Assembly: GCA_029379385.1 (NCBI GenBank)
Contig: CM055617.1
Span: 3,596,001-3,660,000, forward strand
Source of the DNA: Quillaja saponaria
Lineage: Eukaryota; Streptophyta; Magnoliopsida; Fabales; Quillajaceae
Direction of reading: 5' to 3'
DNA length: 64,000 nt
Part shown: piece by piece, positions 1-11,751 of the stretch
How the letters are laid out: every line of letters begins with the position of its first letter
How positions within the stretch are numbered: position 1 is the stretch's first letter
Made by a program: the position numbers and the translations under genes
The notes under the pieces: model-generated
Databases searched by the model: none
Seen by the model: only the letters and a program-made list of their open reading frames with translations
What the model was told of the DNA's origin: nothing

Positions 1-648
1 TCCTTTCGATCCTTTGCAAAGTTGAACATAAATGTGTACATTAAAACTGTCGGCTCAGCCACACCCAGTATAAGGAGAGGCTGTCCACCAAGCAGTGAGT
101 GAATAATGCCGCAGAGCGCTGTTGATGCAAGAGTTTGCACTGCAGTCAATTTTCCATCTGTAAAATATGACGAAAGAAACAATGTCTTAGCAAACAATTA
201 ACAAAGAATAAATTGGACATAGTCAACCAGGACAATAGACTGCCACCTGAACTTCTCTCAAGCTGCTCCCCAAAAGAGATAGCTGGAATTGCCGAAGCAA
301 AGAATATGTATGTTGTTGGGGCTAGGATCCTAAATAACACAAGAACTACAATTATAACTTCAGAAATGAACTTTGATCTTGGTGTTTCATGATACGAAAT
401 TCAAAGGATTGTAATATATTTTTTGTAATAATTACGTACTGCAGAGATATGGAGTAAAAGCAATGTTAGCCATACTACAGAAATATGCAAAGACATAGTA
501 CTGTCCTCTTTGTGTTGTGGACATCAGAAATAAGAGTCTCAAACCTGACACCGGCACGAAAACCACCAGTCCAATCTTGTTTGTAGCACAGAATTCTTCC
601 TTTGAGGTCGTTCTTGATCCCACGAAAGGGAACAAATGTTTCTTCCAT
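1..648 (-). CDS. BOR-type boron (borate/anion) exporter, 5' part only
   Basis: Plasma-membrane borate efflux transporter of the SLC4-like (HCO3- transporter) family. Three exons are visible: 648-545, 329-247 and 157-1, and the reading frame runs off the left edge. The first exon begins [18 protein letters not shown] and contains [10 protein letters not shown], the near-invariant plant BOR N-terminus. Exon 2 carries [15 protein letters not shown] and SFGEQLER. Exon 3 carries [31 protein letters not shown] and YTFMFNFAK, which cover the first membrane segments of the family. All junctions are GT-AG and the frame is kept across them. The start at 648 is the first ATG in this frame; the open frame further upstream begins only at a TTG. 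About 115 residues of an expected roughly 700 are here. The sub-clade (BOR1/2, BOR3, BOR4-7) cannot be decided from this piece, although the DRKE after NFAK is not what I recall for BOR1. Confidence 0.93.
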
Positions 649-3600
649 GAAAAATGTTTTGGAATAGAAGGAATTAAAACTAATCTTATGTTTCAGCTTA
701 ACAAAATAATACCCAGGTGTACGATTACAAATCACTTCAAGGGACTCCAATGGCCAATTTGGAACTAAATTCGCATAATTGAAAACATCTGCAAAACTAT
801 GGGCAGGGAGGGGAAATTATATGAGATTTTCATAGAAAAAATGGATGACAATTCGCAATGGTTTTTGTAGTAAATGAGGCCCTTCCCATGTCCGTGGATA
901 AATGAATCAAGTTGAAGAATTTTACATTTTAGGGAACAAATAAAAAATGATTGGACATATTGTTGTTCTGACAACAAATAATGGATTAGTAACTAAATGT
1001 AAAGTACTCGGAATTCAAATCAAAGTCAAGGAAATTTTGAGTTTAACAAGATGAATAGACACATTCCATAAGCTCAAACCACGACTAGCTTCTTACCAGT
1101 ACCACATAGCTCAGATTCATTACCTCTCCTTTCACTTCCAAATATGCACACAAAAATATGCATGTAAACAGGCAGGATAAAGTTTTTAAGTTACATGGTA
1201 TACATATACAGGCTCAACGAATTCAAGGTGTAGAGAAGGTAAGGAACGGAAAACAACCCAATTAGTGAGAAGACAATGCTGCGAAATGCATTTGAGATTA
1301 TCTATAATAATTTGAAGCAAATGGACATTGACAGAAGAAGCAAAACCAGTGAAACCTGAGAAAAGCTAGCCCCAGATATCTGTCTAGAAAATTAGCGAAA
1401 ACCCATGATTAAAATCATAGTATGGGTGGTTTAGAACACTTCTGAGCAAATGGGCATTACTTAAACAGACAAAAGAACGAACCAGAACAGCTTAACCAAG
1501 ATTACATTTTTCGGCAAAGGAAAGTAGAGCTATGAATGGGGACACTTCAAGAACTCACAGAGAAGATGAACAGAGCTTGCTGATTGCAGTTACATTTATA
1601 TAGTGTAAACATAAGAGGAGGTTAATGATTTCAGACGTACTCACTACGAGAGGAACTGATAATTACTGAGGCAATGAATGAGCAAAGCAAGAGAATCTGA
1701 AAGATTTTACCGAACCAACTCTGCATCAGAAGGATTTCCTAGTGAATGAGTGTGTGGTGACTAAGCATATACAAGTCAATGTGACACACTCGACACACAC
1801 AGAAAGAAGGTGCTGTAATTTGATTTGGCCCGCTAAGAAGTAAGAAGCAGTAGTGGGAAAAACAAAAACAAAGATTGATCCAAAAAATAACGAGAAAAAA
1901 AGAAAGAAAGTTACATATGTACCTAACTAAAATTTAGTAAAACAAAGTAGAATATTCTTGTTTTGTTAAGCCATTTTAGGTGACATCCACTGCATCAACC
2001 TATAAGCTTGTACTAAAGCAAGGTTTTTTATTTCCTGAAATTCACAATATGCAGAATTTACCAAAATTTCTTTTTCTTTTGTTTCTCCATCTTCTTCAAC
2101 TTTCATAAGAACAGGAAATTTGCAAATATAATTCTGATTCCTTACCTAGAAGGGATTAAAATAAAGTTCAAAGACTGCAATATATTTAATTGTAGCATTG
2201 CTCACAGAAAAGCAAGTGACTGAAAAGACCAAAATTAAGGAATGAGTGGGACAAGTTGAAATGTCGGTACTAAGGTTTGTGCAGAGAAACTAGCTAATTT
2301 AGAATAATTTTTAATTATTCTTTTTATTCTGTATTTGAGATTGTGTATTTTAGTGTCCATGGCCTTGGTGGTAAGACTCTTGTTCTTTCTTAGTCCTTAA
2401 TTAAGTACCCTTTTTACCAAATATACACACATATATATATATATAATGCTTTCTCATCTACATTGTTTCATGAAAAAAGTGGGAGATCTCGGTCCGGATG
2501 GACGTGCATGCGTTTATGTTTCTTTGTTAGGCTAATGATATTATATACTTTATTTAGACAGGGTATATATTATATTTTAATATACAAAAACACAGTTTTT
2601 TGGTGTTCATAAATATTAAGGCAAGTCCATGATGAACAATATTAAAGCTGGAAATGCAATCCACATGTCAAAACATTGAAGTGTCCACGTCACCGACTTG
2701 TTGGGCAATAAAAACCCCACTTCTCTGCGGTATATATAGTTCACTATTAACTTATCATGCATGGTACAATCACTAATTTTAATAGAATGCACATCCAATG
2801 AGTTAAGATCATTTCAAATTCGAGTAGCAAAAAAATAACTTTAAATTAGAAAAAAAAATCTCCTCCTAGAAATATAATTTTCCTCAATTATCTTCTAATT
2901 AATTAAGAGTAGGATAACACTGTCATATGAAAGAAGAAAATGAAAATTTGTGCATAAAAATATGGAAAATTATTATACCAATTGAGAGTGTCTTATTCAT
3001 ATGTATTTATGATGTGTTAATTAATCCAAAATGTTGAGTCACTTTATTAATAATTAGTTTGGTCGAGATAAAGTAGTCCATTTTATTAGCTTATGAATGT
3101 AGCTTTTTTTCAATGAGCAATAATCTAATTATAATGGAAGCTAACATTTTTGAAGAAGTGTTATATAATAGAGAAAAGGAGGTTAGGTCTGTACGACCTT
3201 TTTTTCTTTTTTCTCGGCAGCCAAACAAAAACGACAAAAAAGGATAGTAGGTGAAACAATAATAAATGACAATAATGGAATCCGTACATGAAAGATAATA
3301 TATCTTTGCTAGACAAAGAAACTAAACGGGAACTATTAGGTTCTTGAGTACAATATGTAGTGGGTGGCTGGGTGGGATATATGAAAGAGAACATCATCAT
3401 TGTCCAAGTTATACTTGGCAAATACAGAATAATTTATGACTTATTCATAAAGTGATATTATCGAATTATTCTCTCAATTAATCTCTTCATGTCACATGAT
3501 ATATATATATATAAAATTTAATCAATATATTAATTAACTCGATATATTATATTATAGTCTCTCACATATTATAGTGATTAAATATTTATCTCATACATAT

Positions 3601-4245
3601 TTTGGTGCTTGTTCACCTAGTGTGTTCTTTTACAAAAATACATGTACGAAGAGTTGATTTTCTAGTCTGCCACGTCAACTTGGTCAGCTCAGAACTTCAC
3701 CACAAACAAATTCGACTTAGTGACACCCCTAATTGAGAGAGAATATTGTTTCCTTATTGGAATAGTTCAGTTGTTAAAGAAAAAGAAAACATTTGAATTT
3801 CATTTGGGTCCATGTCTCATGGTTTTGGGCTGGGCCAGAAATTAGGATAATCACTATCCTATAATCTTCTATCTGTATGATCATACTACCAGGGCAGATT
3901 CATCTCACCCTGGGCTTTTCTATTTCAGCCCACTACAATGGGACCCCAGAAAAGAAATGCTTAACAAAATAGAAGTTCTTTGTTAATAGGCCTTATGGGC
4001 CCAATCAATAGGCTTTTGACTGTTTAATTTCTGGGCAAATAGTTTTGTAACTGTAATAACTGTATGCTCACCATACCGGATAGAACTAGAATCAACCTGA
4101 TCCACAAATCTGGAATCATCAAACGGCTGATGACCCTCCACGTACCATCTGATCTGTCCAAAACCATAACCGCCTTTGTTACATCTTTGCTTCCTAACCG
4201 CCTTTGTTACCTCGAAACACTATTTATTTTCTTCGGCAACTTGAG
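649..4245. other. Spacer between divergent BOR and ISU1; BOR upstream/leader region
   Basis: No coding region is supported here. The first one to two kilobases should hold the BOR promoter and 5' leader, possibly with a leader intron. Read on the minus strand this part has four ATGTAA (AUG-stop) hexamers, at 927-922, 1196-1191, 1595-1590 and 1916-1911. The rest is AT-rich, with short TA microsatellites near 2430 and 3500. The open frames present are short and unlike any family I know. Confidence 0.5.
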
Positions 4246-4272
4246 ATGTCCGGAAATTTAATCGACGTGAAA

Positions 4273-6388
4273 ATGTTGAGGCTAGCTTCGAAGAGAATTT
4301 TGGGGATGGCATCTAGGGGTACGCCGTCGACGTCGATATCGGCGTCGCCGGAGGCCCAGGTTGCGGCACGATTCTACCACGAGAGGGTTGTTGATCACTA
4401 CAATAATCCTAGGAATGTTGGATCGTTCGACAAGAATGACTCGACGGTGGGAACGGGTTTGGTTGGTGCACCTGCATGTGGGGATGTCATGAAGCTGCAG
4501 ATTAAGGTTGATGAAGAGACCGGAAAGGTTGTTGATGCTCGCTTCAAGACCTTTGGGTGTGGTTCGGCTATCGCCTCTTCGTCTGTAGGTATGTTGTGTT
4601 AATATGTTCTTGTTTTTCTTTCTCGTGTTTGGCTGGTTAGACTATTTGTGGGAAAGGGAATATTTTGGAGGATCTCTATGCCTTTTATTGTGTTTGAAGT
4701 TCATGTGTTTCGTGGTTGATAATTGAATTTGAGAGGCTTGTTGTTGTTTTATTCTTTTCCTCCAAATTTAGTACTTGTAATTTCAGAATTTTTGGAGACT
4801 GTTATTTTGAAAAATATCAGAGATTAAAAAAGAAAAAGATGCATGCTTTGACATTAATGTGCTGGGAGTTTTCCAATATCATATGATGTTTATCAGGGAA
4901 AGGGTATGACTCGTAATATTATGAAATGATGGCTCTACAATCGGTTATTGGATTTTTAGTCTAATGGCCAGGAATCTCAAATATTTTCAGTTTATGAAGG
5001 GTTTATTTTCCACTTACCAGAAAATGGTTTCTGTTTACCATGGTGTGAAACTCCACGCAATATCTTTCTTTTTCTTATTTGAAGTTCGGCTACTTAATAT
5101 TCTTCCTAATCATGTTTTTCTTGTGAAACTAACAATTGAGTGTATGCTAGCAACTTTTTGTTTTTGTGGCCTAGTCTTGGGATTTCTGAGTTTCTCATAG
5201 GGTTTCAGCTGCTAACTAGTGAGGGACGAGGGTTATCGGCAGGGGGGCTTAGTTTTTCCAAAAGTGACTTAGTTTTTGTTTGTTAAAGTCATCAGCAGTT
5301 GCTCCTTAGAAGCAGGGCAGCAACTCTAGATAAGCCAGAGCAACACCAAACTGGCCTGTGGTTGCTGCTAATTGCTTATGGATTGGGAGTCTTTTAGTGT
5401 TAGTAATATATATTTGGAAGCTTATAAGGCATTACATTTCAGAATGAAAATTTTGAACCTGTAATTGATTCATTAGTTTGGAAAGATTTCCTAACTGCTT
5501 ATTGTGTACTCACTTTTCAGCTACTGAGTGGGTGAAGGGGAAGCAACTGGATGAAGTCTTGACCATCAAAAACACGTAAGTAGGACCTTCCTAACTGCTT
5601 GTTGTGTACTCGCTTTTCATTTACTTGCTGCAGTTTTTGAACAGTTTGTAATAATATGATTACTTCTTGGGCCATATTCCTTGTTTTCACCATGCTGGTA
5701 TATTGTAATGATGTGTGATTATTTGGGCTCAGCCTTGTAAAATGGAAGTGTGCTTTTTAGGTTGCTTCTGTGGCTATGATTGTTATTAAATCCAAAGATG
5801 CAGTTTATGAATTCAAAACTGTAAGTTGAAACAACTTCTATAGGAAACATAAAGATTGTTGGAGTGATACAATCTTCTGATTTGTGGTTTGTTCTTCTTC
5901 TTTTTCTCCCCGAAACTTGTAAGAGTACATACTCTTTATTGGAATCAGAATAAAGGACATATCTGTATGGTATGAAAAAATTTCTTGGGGAAATGTTTGT
6001 AGGGAGAGAACACTTGTTTCTCATAAGTGATTTCTCAAACTTCCATTATATGCTTAAGATGCCAGATTAAACCAAAAATACATGCTTAATTAGTAACTGT
6101 CTCATTCTGCCTATGTCTTCTGGCTGGATGTGTTTGTGAGATGCATGCAGTATTTCCACAATGCAATCCAGTGCCACAAGAAATGTAGTTTCCTGTACTG
6201 CTGATTATGGTTCATGGTTCGGCTCTGCTGTTTTAATGCCTTGTAGGGAAATTGCAAAACATCTCTCTCTTCCACCCGTTAAGCTTCACTGCAGCATGCT
6301 TGCTGAGGATGCTATTAAAGCAGCAATTAAAGATTACGAAGCTAATCGTTCGAAGGCAACTGCTAATCCAGAGGCAAAAGCTGTGTAG
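4273..6388 (+). CDS. ISU1: Mitochondrial Fe-S cluster assembly scaffold ISU1/ISCU
   Basis: Scaffold on which NFS1/ISD11 and frataxin build [2Fe-2S] clusters in the mitochondrial matrix before transfer by HSP70/HSCB. Exons are 4273-4588, 5521-5575 and 6247-6388, with GT-AG junctions in frame, giving 170 residues (Arabidopsis ISU1 is about 167). Residues 1-30 are basic and Ser-rich, as expected for a presequence. The core from about residue 34 has YHERVVDHYNNPRNVGSFDK, GAPACGD (Cys69, Asp71), FKTFGCGSAIASSS (Cys96), the HSP70-docking LPPVK (132-136) and KLHCSMLAEDA (Cys139), so all three cluster-ligand cysteines are kept. The start at 4273 (MLRLASK) matches homologues. An in-frame ATG nine codons upstream, at 4246, could extend the presequence. 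Confidence 0.95.
5488..5619 (+). repeat. Direct duplication of a splice-acceptor segment around ISU1 exon 2
   Basis: A segment of about 32 bases at 5488-5519, the 3' end of intron 1 ending in CACTTTTCAG, recurs at 5588-5619, exactly 100 bases later inside intron 2, with two mismatches. In the second copy the acceptor AG has become AT, so it cannot serve as a 3' splice site. The pair flanks the 55-base exon 2. Confidence 0.85.
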
Positions 6389-6684
6389 AAGGCTGCCGAA
6401 GCTTGATGTTGTTCATATGTAGAATGATGAAAATTTCAATGCCGTTCAGTTTTTTTGTTTCTAGTTGGTGACTGAGTTGTACGTCATTAGAACATCAGGG
6501 CAGGATTCTATTGGGCTTTTAGTATATGGTTTCATATTATGTGAGTTAAACATCTAGGGGGCCCGATGAATAATATTATCTGAAAGCTCTGTAAGACGAA
6601 GTAACTTGTACCTTGGTGTGTTTTGGGAGTTCAGTATATCACCATGTACTTTTACGTACTTAGCTATGATGCACCTCGATATTC

Positions 6685-6690
6685 AATAAA
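6685..6690 (+). terminator. Likely polyadenylation signal of ISU1
   Basis: AATAAA lies about 300 bases past the ISU1 stop in a T-rich 3' flank, a suitable place for a plant near-upstream element. No transcript evidence is available. Confidence 0.4.
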
Positions 6691-8504
6691 AGAGTTTGAA
6701 AGTAGAAATTTAGAACGTCTTGATGTTAAATTGATTATAGTAATAAAGGAATAAGAAGGAAAATATCATCTTCAATGTAGAAGAGAAAAAAGGAACAAAT
6801 TTGGAAACTCAATTAGTTTCTGAAGCCCCTTCGTTTTCCCTCAATTTGGAGGGGATAATATTTTTAACATTTGCAGGGAAAAATACTAGGTTCCAGAGTC
6901 ATTTTATTTGATGTGGAGTATGCTGTGTGTCTGAGGAGATTGAACTCATGTTTATTATGAGTAGACGAAGAAAAATGAGAAAAAGAAACTGTAGTAGGAT
7001 AAGAGCAATGACGGCCTAATTTCAGGTTAAAAGTAATATTAATTCTACGTTTCTCTTTATTAGGTGGGTGGAACCCATTTACGTCCTATCTAAGAGAGGT
7101 AAGGATGTAAATTATGATATAAATACACAAATTATTGAGCGGAATGTCATCTTAACACATTTTGCCAAGTTGAACAAGAATATCGTGTTGAAAAGAAATA
7201 AAGAATCACATTCTAAAAGCAGCCCTAGATGACCCCAGTTGCAAAGGGAAATTGAGAAGCCCAAATACAAAATCAATATACGTGGGGCATCTGTTCCACC
7301 CTTTCAGAGAAGAATGTGTCCAAGCTTTTTAAATTCTTAATTCCAACAATGTCAATTTGTCTTCTTGTTTCTATTTATTTTCCTCTTCCTCTTTTCCTCT
7401 TTTCTTTTGCATAAATAAAGAAAAAGTTATATTAATTCATGCACGTTAGAAAAGACTACATGAAATAATAGCTATACATCTAGCTGCTGTCAGTGAATTT
7501 CTTTTTATAATTATTCAACTGTAAACAAAGACAAGGATTGATTGCAATCCAAGAACATATCTGGGATTTTGAGTTTCGCATTAGATACGCCTGAATTATA
7601 TATGAAAAAACTCAAAGATTTAAGACTACCAGAAAACGCTAATCAGCAAAATCATTTGCATGACATTTTATGCACAGCATGCACAAATTCACTTCAACAA
7701 ATTAAATTTTCGAAGGCCGAGTAGGGGTGTCAGCTTAATGCCAAATACTCAATAGAGACTAAATGATCACAAACATAAGTAACTCACATTATGATTCCCT
7801 TCCACTTCACACGCATGCAGAAACTGGGAATGTGAAAATTACATAATCGAGTTGAACATGCAAATTAAACAGATCCTACACATGATCGTTTTACAGCAAT
7901 CGCCAAAATCTGTTGCGACACGTACAAAAAAAAAAAAAAAAAAACAGTTGTGATATGCATATCACCTGACCACCTCCAAAACACTCATCTCCATATCTTC
8001 TGCTCCTCTTAAGTCTCAACCTTCTTTTCCTTAGGCAGTGCAATCAGGCCAATTGAACTAGTAGTTTACATGCATATCATCGATATGGAATATACAATGC
8101 CAAAGCGCAAATTATTGGATAGCACTAGGTATGTGCTCTTCAATTTAAGAGCTATGCGAATTACTAAAAGAGAGGTAAATATATTGAGCACTAATGAAAT
8201 GAAACCAAAAGAAGAGAAAGAACCAAAAATGAAGGAAATTAGGAAACGGTAAAAACCATGCATTGAAGATTTTCGCACACATCTGTGCCTTCTGTCATAA
8301 GCAGGGATATGCATGGGAGAAGGTATGTAAATCTCAATTTTTAGCTTCCTCAAACTTCAATTACTGTACTGTAATTATATTGAAGCAGTCAGGAAATTAA
8401 ATACAAAGGGCAGAATCCCAACAAACAAACAAAGTTTAGCAGGAAAACTATGCCCGCCAACTTAACACAGACAAGACACCCTTTTAACTTCATCGATGGA
8501 AGCT
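6691..8504. other. Spacer between the convergent 3' ends of ISU1 and ITPK1
   Basis: No gene is seen. The region is AT-rich with a run of 19 A near 7927-7945. The longest plus-strand open frame, near 7542, starts at TTG and resembles nothing I recognise. Confidence 0.4.
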
Positions 8505-8510
8505 TTTATT
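8505..8510 (-). terminator. Likely polyadenylation signal of the ITPK gene
   Basis: Read on the minus strand this is AATAAA, 77 bases beyond the ITPK stop codon. Confidence 0.35.
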
Positions 8511-8586
8511 CTGATCACTCATGCATTACATCATGTTCAGTAAAAGAAAAGAAAAAAGATCAACAACCACATGTTCTGATCCTCCT

Positions 8587-9561
8587 TCACGACTCACCTA
8601 CCTGAATCTTATTCTCATGAACAATGTCCCACAAAAAATCAATAAAAAGGGTCTCAAAGGATGGGATTTTCTCGTACCCAGGAAAGTAGTTGATGTCAAT
8701 AACATAGTACTTATTCCTGTCATTACCATCCCTAATCAAATCGATGTTAAAAAGATGAAGCCCCATTGCCTCCACCAAGGCTTTTGATAAATCAGTTATA
8801 AAACTCATGGGTGGCATTTCAGCTTTCTTAATATTGCTTATGTCACTGTTATCTTCTTCCTCATTGCCATTCTCTTGTACTGTAAAACTTGATATCTGAG
8901 AAAACAACAGTGTGCCACCCAAAGTTCTCAGCTTTTCTTCTGAAATATCTGGCAAAGAATTGCGCTTAACACAGCTTAGATGTTGCCCAGCTACATACAC
9001 CTTGAATACAACCCCACCATGATTCACGAACTCTTGCAGAACAATGGGGACACTCAATGATTTGAGCCCCTCAGAGTCAAAAACCAAACACATTTCATGG
9101 GATTTCAGACTCCCATTAGCCAACAAAGGCTTTGCAATCAATGGAAATTTCAGATTCAGTTCCTCTGCTGCATTCGTACTATTCAACACCTCTGATTCCT
9201 CTACCAACACTTGCTTCGGAACCCCAAAGCTTTCATTTTTCAGAGGGATTTTCAACTGGGTAAACACGTCCAGCATCGAAGCCCGGTTGTGAATCTTCTC
9301 AATCATTTCAAGTGGGTCGACTATAACCACATTTGGGTTTTCTGCTGAAAATTCACCCAATTGTTTCTTCCACTCCTCGTCATACAATTTGTGTATGACA
9401 CAATCAAAGGGTCCCTGTTCAATCAGAGGCTTGCTGGGTTCAATTCGAATGAGATCGATACCCCGTTGCTTCGCATAATCGATAAAGGACTCTACAACAA
9501 AGCTTTGCTCTTTTTTGGGTGCAAGAGCGTAGCCGACACGATGACTCTGAAGCTCTGTCAT
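8587..9561 (-). CDS. ITPK1: Inositol-tetrakisphosphate 1-kinase (ITPK1 type)
   Basis: ATP-grasp kinase that phosphorylates Ins(1,3,4)P3 and Ins(3,4,5,6)P4 and, in plants, can also make InsP7 from InsP6, which links it to phosphate sensing. It is a single uninterrupted frame of 324 residues, close to the 319 of Arabidopsis ITPK1. Family landmarks in order are VGYALAPKKEQSF, RGIDLIRIEPSKPLIEQGPF, IHKLYDEEW, HNRASMLDV, FPLIAKPLLANGSLKSHEM (ATP-binding lysine), PIVLQEFVNHGGVVFKVYV, CVKRNSLPDISEEK, FNIDLIRD, and YYVIDINYFPGYEKIPS, the last two carrying the Mg-binding Asp/Asn. The start at 9561 (MTELQSH) is the first ATG; the open frame extends 28 codons upstream only to a TTG. The neighbour at 11752-16269 is the TOZ relic, repeating a gene pair known in Arabidopsis. 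Confidence 0.95.
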   Translation of the reverse strand: MTELQSHRVGYALAPKKEQSFVVESFIDYAKQRGIDLIRIEPSKPLIEQGPFDCVIHKLYDEEWKKQLGEFSAENPNVVIVDPLEMIEKIHNRASMLDVFTQLKIPLKNESFGVPKQVLVEESEVLNSTNAAEELNLKFPLIAKPLLANGSLKSHEMCLVFDSEGLKSLSVPIVLQEFVNHGGVVFKVYVAGQHLSCVKRNSLPDISEEKLRTLGGTLLFSQISSFTVQENGNEEEDNSDISNIKKAEMPPMSFITDLSKALVEAMGLHLFNIDLIRDGNDRNKYYVIDINYFPGYEKIPSFETLFIDFLWDIVHENKIQVGES

Positions 9562-11310
9562 TTCTGTCTGAGTTTGGAAGATGAGAAACTTGGGAGGGAA
9601 ATAGCCCAAAAATTCAGCCGGAAAATTATAAATTATTTCTAGCAACGTCTTTTTCTCCTTGAATCCAGTTATATAATATATGATCTCTTTCTTTGCGTAG
9701 CTAGTAGTATTTTGATTACCATATCAGAAAAAGTAAAGGCAACCAATGTCAAAGCAAGTGGAATCTGATTCTGATTCCAAAGCACTTCGGAGTTTGCAAT
9801 TTCTATATAGTTTGCACTAATCTAAAGTCGACCAAAAGTTGGCTTACAAAAATTGACAGTGGAGCAGCGGACTCAGCATGCACGCAGCCAAAGAAGGAGG
9901 CTACATCAGCTCCAGCGAGGTAGCTGCTCGACGCAAACGTAGACGCAGCCGGCTGTGTGCATGCAGCCTTTCTCTATTGAATTTGACCATGTCTGTATGA
10001 GTTAGAAATCACCTTAATTTTTCAAAGTTGGTTTGGATTAAAAGTTATATTTTTATTATTTTTTAAAACCAAATAATTTTGGATTTATTTTTTTATTTTT
10101 TAACTGTTGATTTTTAAAACCAATCATATTTTTTGCTATTTGATTTATAAGATGTTATTTTAGAATATTTAATATTTCAAAATTCATATTTATTATATGC
10201 CTTTAAGGTATTTATTAAAAAAATCTTTTATAAATTTGTCATTTTATACCTATATATATAATTTTTTTAAAGGTAATTATTAAGATTTTATAAATAAAAA
10301 ATTTGTAATTTATTAAGGTAGTTGATTGTTACTTAATATATAAATTATTTTTAAAAACAAAAATTAATTTGCAAAAATTATATTTAGTGTAACTTATTAA
10401 TTATTAGTGTACTTAGAACTCTCGTTAGAAAATCTTATATTATATTATCTTAGGTCCAATTAAAAAATTTACGAGGTTCAAAAAGATCCAAACTTATAAA
10501 ATCAATGAAAGCATGCCCAATAATTAATTTTGGGTTAATTTTTTTAGGATTTTTGTAATAGGTGCCTAAAAGATACTTGTTAAGCTACAATAAATATAAT
10601 AATTGAAAACTAAAATTTTCTACAAGTAGTAATTTATGCAATAAATAGCACTAAAATCATAATAAACTACGTAATAAATATTACAAACTTTCTATTTATA
10701 AAAACTTAACAAGTGCCTTTTAGACACCTATTAGATAAATCAAATTTTTTATTCTTTATTAGTTTATCAAAATGGACCAAATATTATTTATAATTTTTTA
10801 TTTGATAAGTATGTATTATCTTTTCATTTTTTTAATTATATACTAATTAATTGAATATAGATCCAATTTAGACTAAAAATATATTTTCTAATTATACTAT
10901 ATATATTATCTTTTGATATATATTTTTTCTTCAATTATATACTAATTAATTGAATTCAGACCCATAATTAAGCCTTTAAATTAAGCAATTCTAATGAGGT
11001 TCAAGAAACCAAAACTAAATTCAAATCAAATCAATTTAATTGTGTTGTTTAGTTTTGTTAACTCTTCATGAAAATGGATTGTTAGTAAAAAAAAAACCGA
11101 ACTAAACCAACCCATGCAGACGTATAATTAGGTTATCGAGTTATGATGATAATTCTATGATGACTAATAATACCAGCTAAGAATTCACATAATATATGAT
11201 CCCTTCACACAATCACAGACACAAGGCTACAGTCTGTATAACACTTAAAAAGTTAAAACCCACTAATCTTTCCATAAAACATATTCCAATACAAAGATAA
11301 AGACACAAAA
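9562..11310. other. AT-rich spacer upstream of ITPK1
   Basis: A TATA-like ATATATTATATAAC (minus strand) lies near 9671-9684, about 110 bases before the ITPK1 ATG, and is a fair promoter candidate. Beyond it there is no coding signal. The part from about 10020 is very AT-rich and includes the MITE-like hairpin at 10557-10732. Confidence 0.4.
10557..10732. mobile_element. MITE-like element with terminal inverted repeats
   Basis: The left arm 10557-10584 and right arm 10705-10732 are 28-base inverted repeats with three mismatches, beginning AATAGGTG and ending CACCTATT. They enclose about 120 AT-rich bases without coding capacity. A TA follows or precedes each end, consistent with a TA target duplication, but TA is common here. 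The superfamily is unknown. Confidence 0.5.
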
Positions 11311-11440
11311 AGGTCACAATAATGAGGCAATTTAAAATGCAGTACTGATTAAAAAAGGTTAAAGGTCTCAATAATGAGGCAATTTAAAATGCAGTACTGA
11401 TAGGTCACAATAATGAGGCAATTTAAAATGCAGTACTGAT
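11311..11440. repeat. Three copies of a 39-base repeat
   Basis: Copies at 11311-11349, 11363-11401 and 11402-11440 share AATAATGAGGCAATTTAAAA and GCAGTACTGAT. The differences are a single T for A in copy 2 and a 13-base spacer between copies 1 and 2; copies 2 and 3 abut. They lie just beyond the 3' end of the TOZ relic. Confidence 0.9.
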
Positions 11441-11751
11441 TAACAAAGGTTTGAACAGAGTTACAACAACAAAAGAAAATTCTGCTATTACATTCTGATC
11501 TTATGACAGTACAAAATTGACCAATAATCATGCAGTTTTTTGTTCTCTGGAAAGAAACTACTTTTGACCAAGTATCTATTTTCTATTTCAAGAAAAAAAA
11601 AGTGGTATACCACATTTCCATGACACCATCTGGAGCAGCCATTGCAAAATAATCTACAATACCAAAAATAAAATTAACATTCTGGGCAGTTTCACTGATT
11701 TAGCATATTACATCTTCAAAATTGGGGTGAAAAGCAGCCGGGCAGTGATCA

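Noticed and set aside
649..750. N-terminal extension of the BOR protein
   Set aside because: The upstream in-frame codon is TTG; the conserved family start is the ATG at 648.
9562..9645. N-terminal extension of the ITPK protein by 28 residues
   Set aside because: The extension begins at TTG, not ATG, and homologues start at the position of ATG 9561.
11311..11440. CRISPR-like array
   Set aside because: Two of three copies abut without spacers, there is no variable spacer set, and the genome is a plant.
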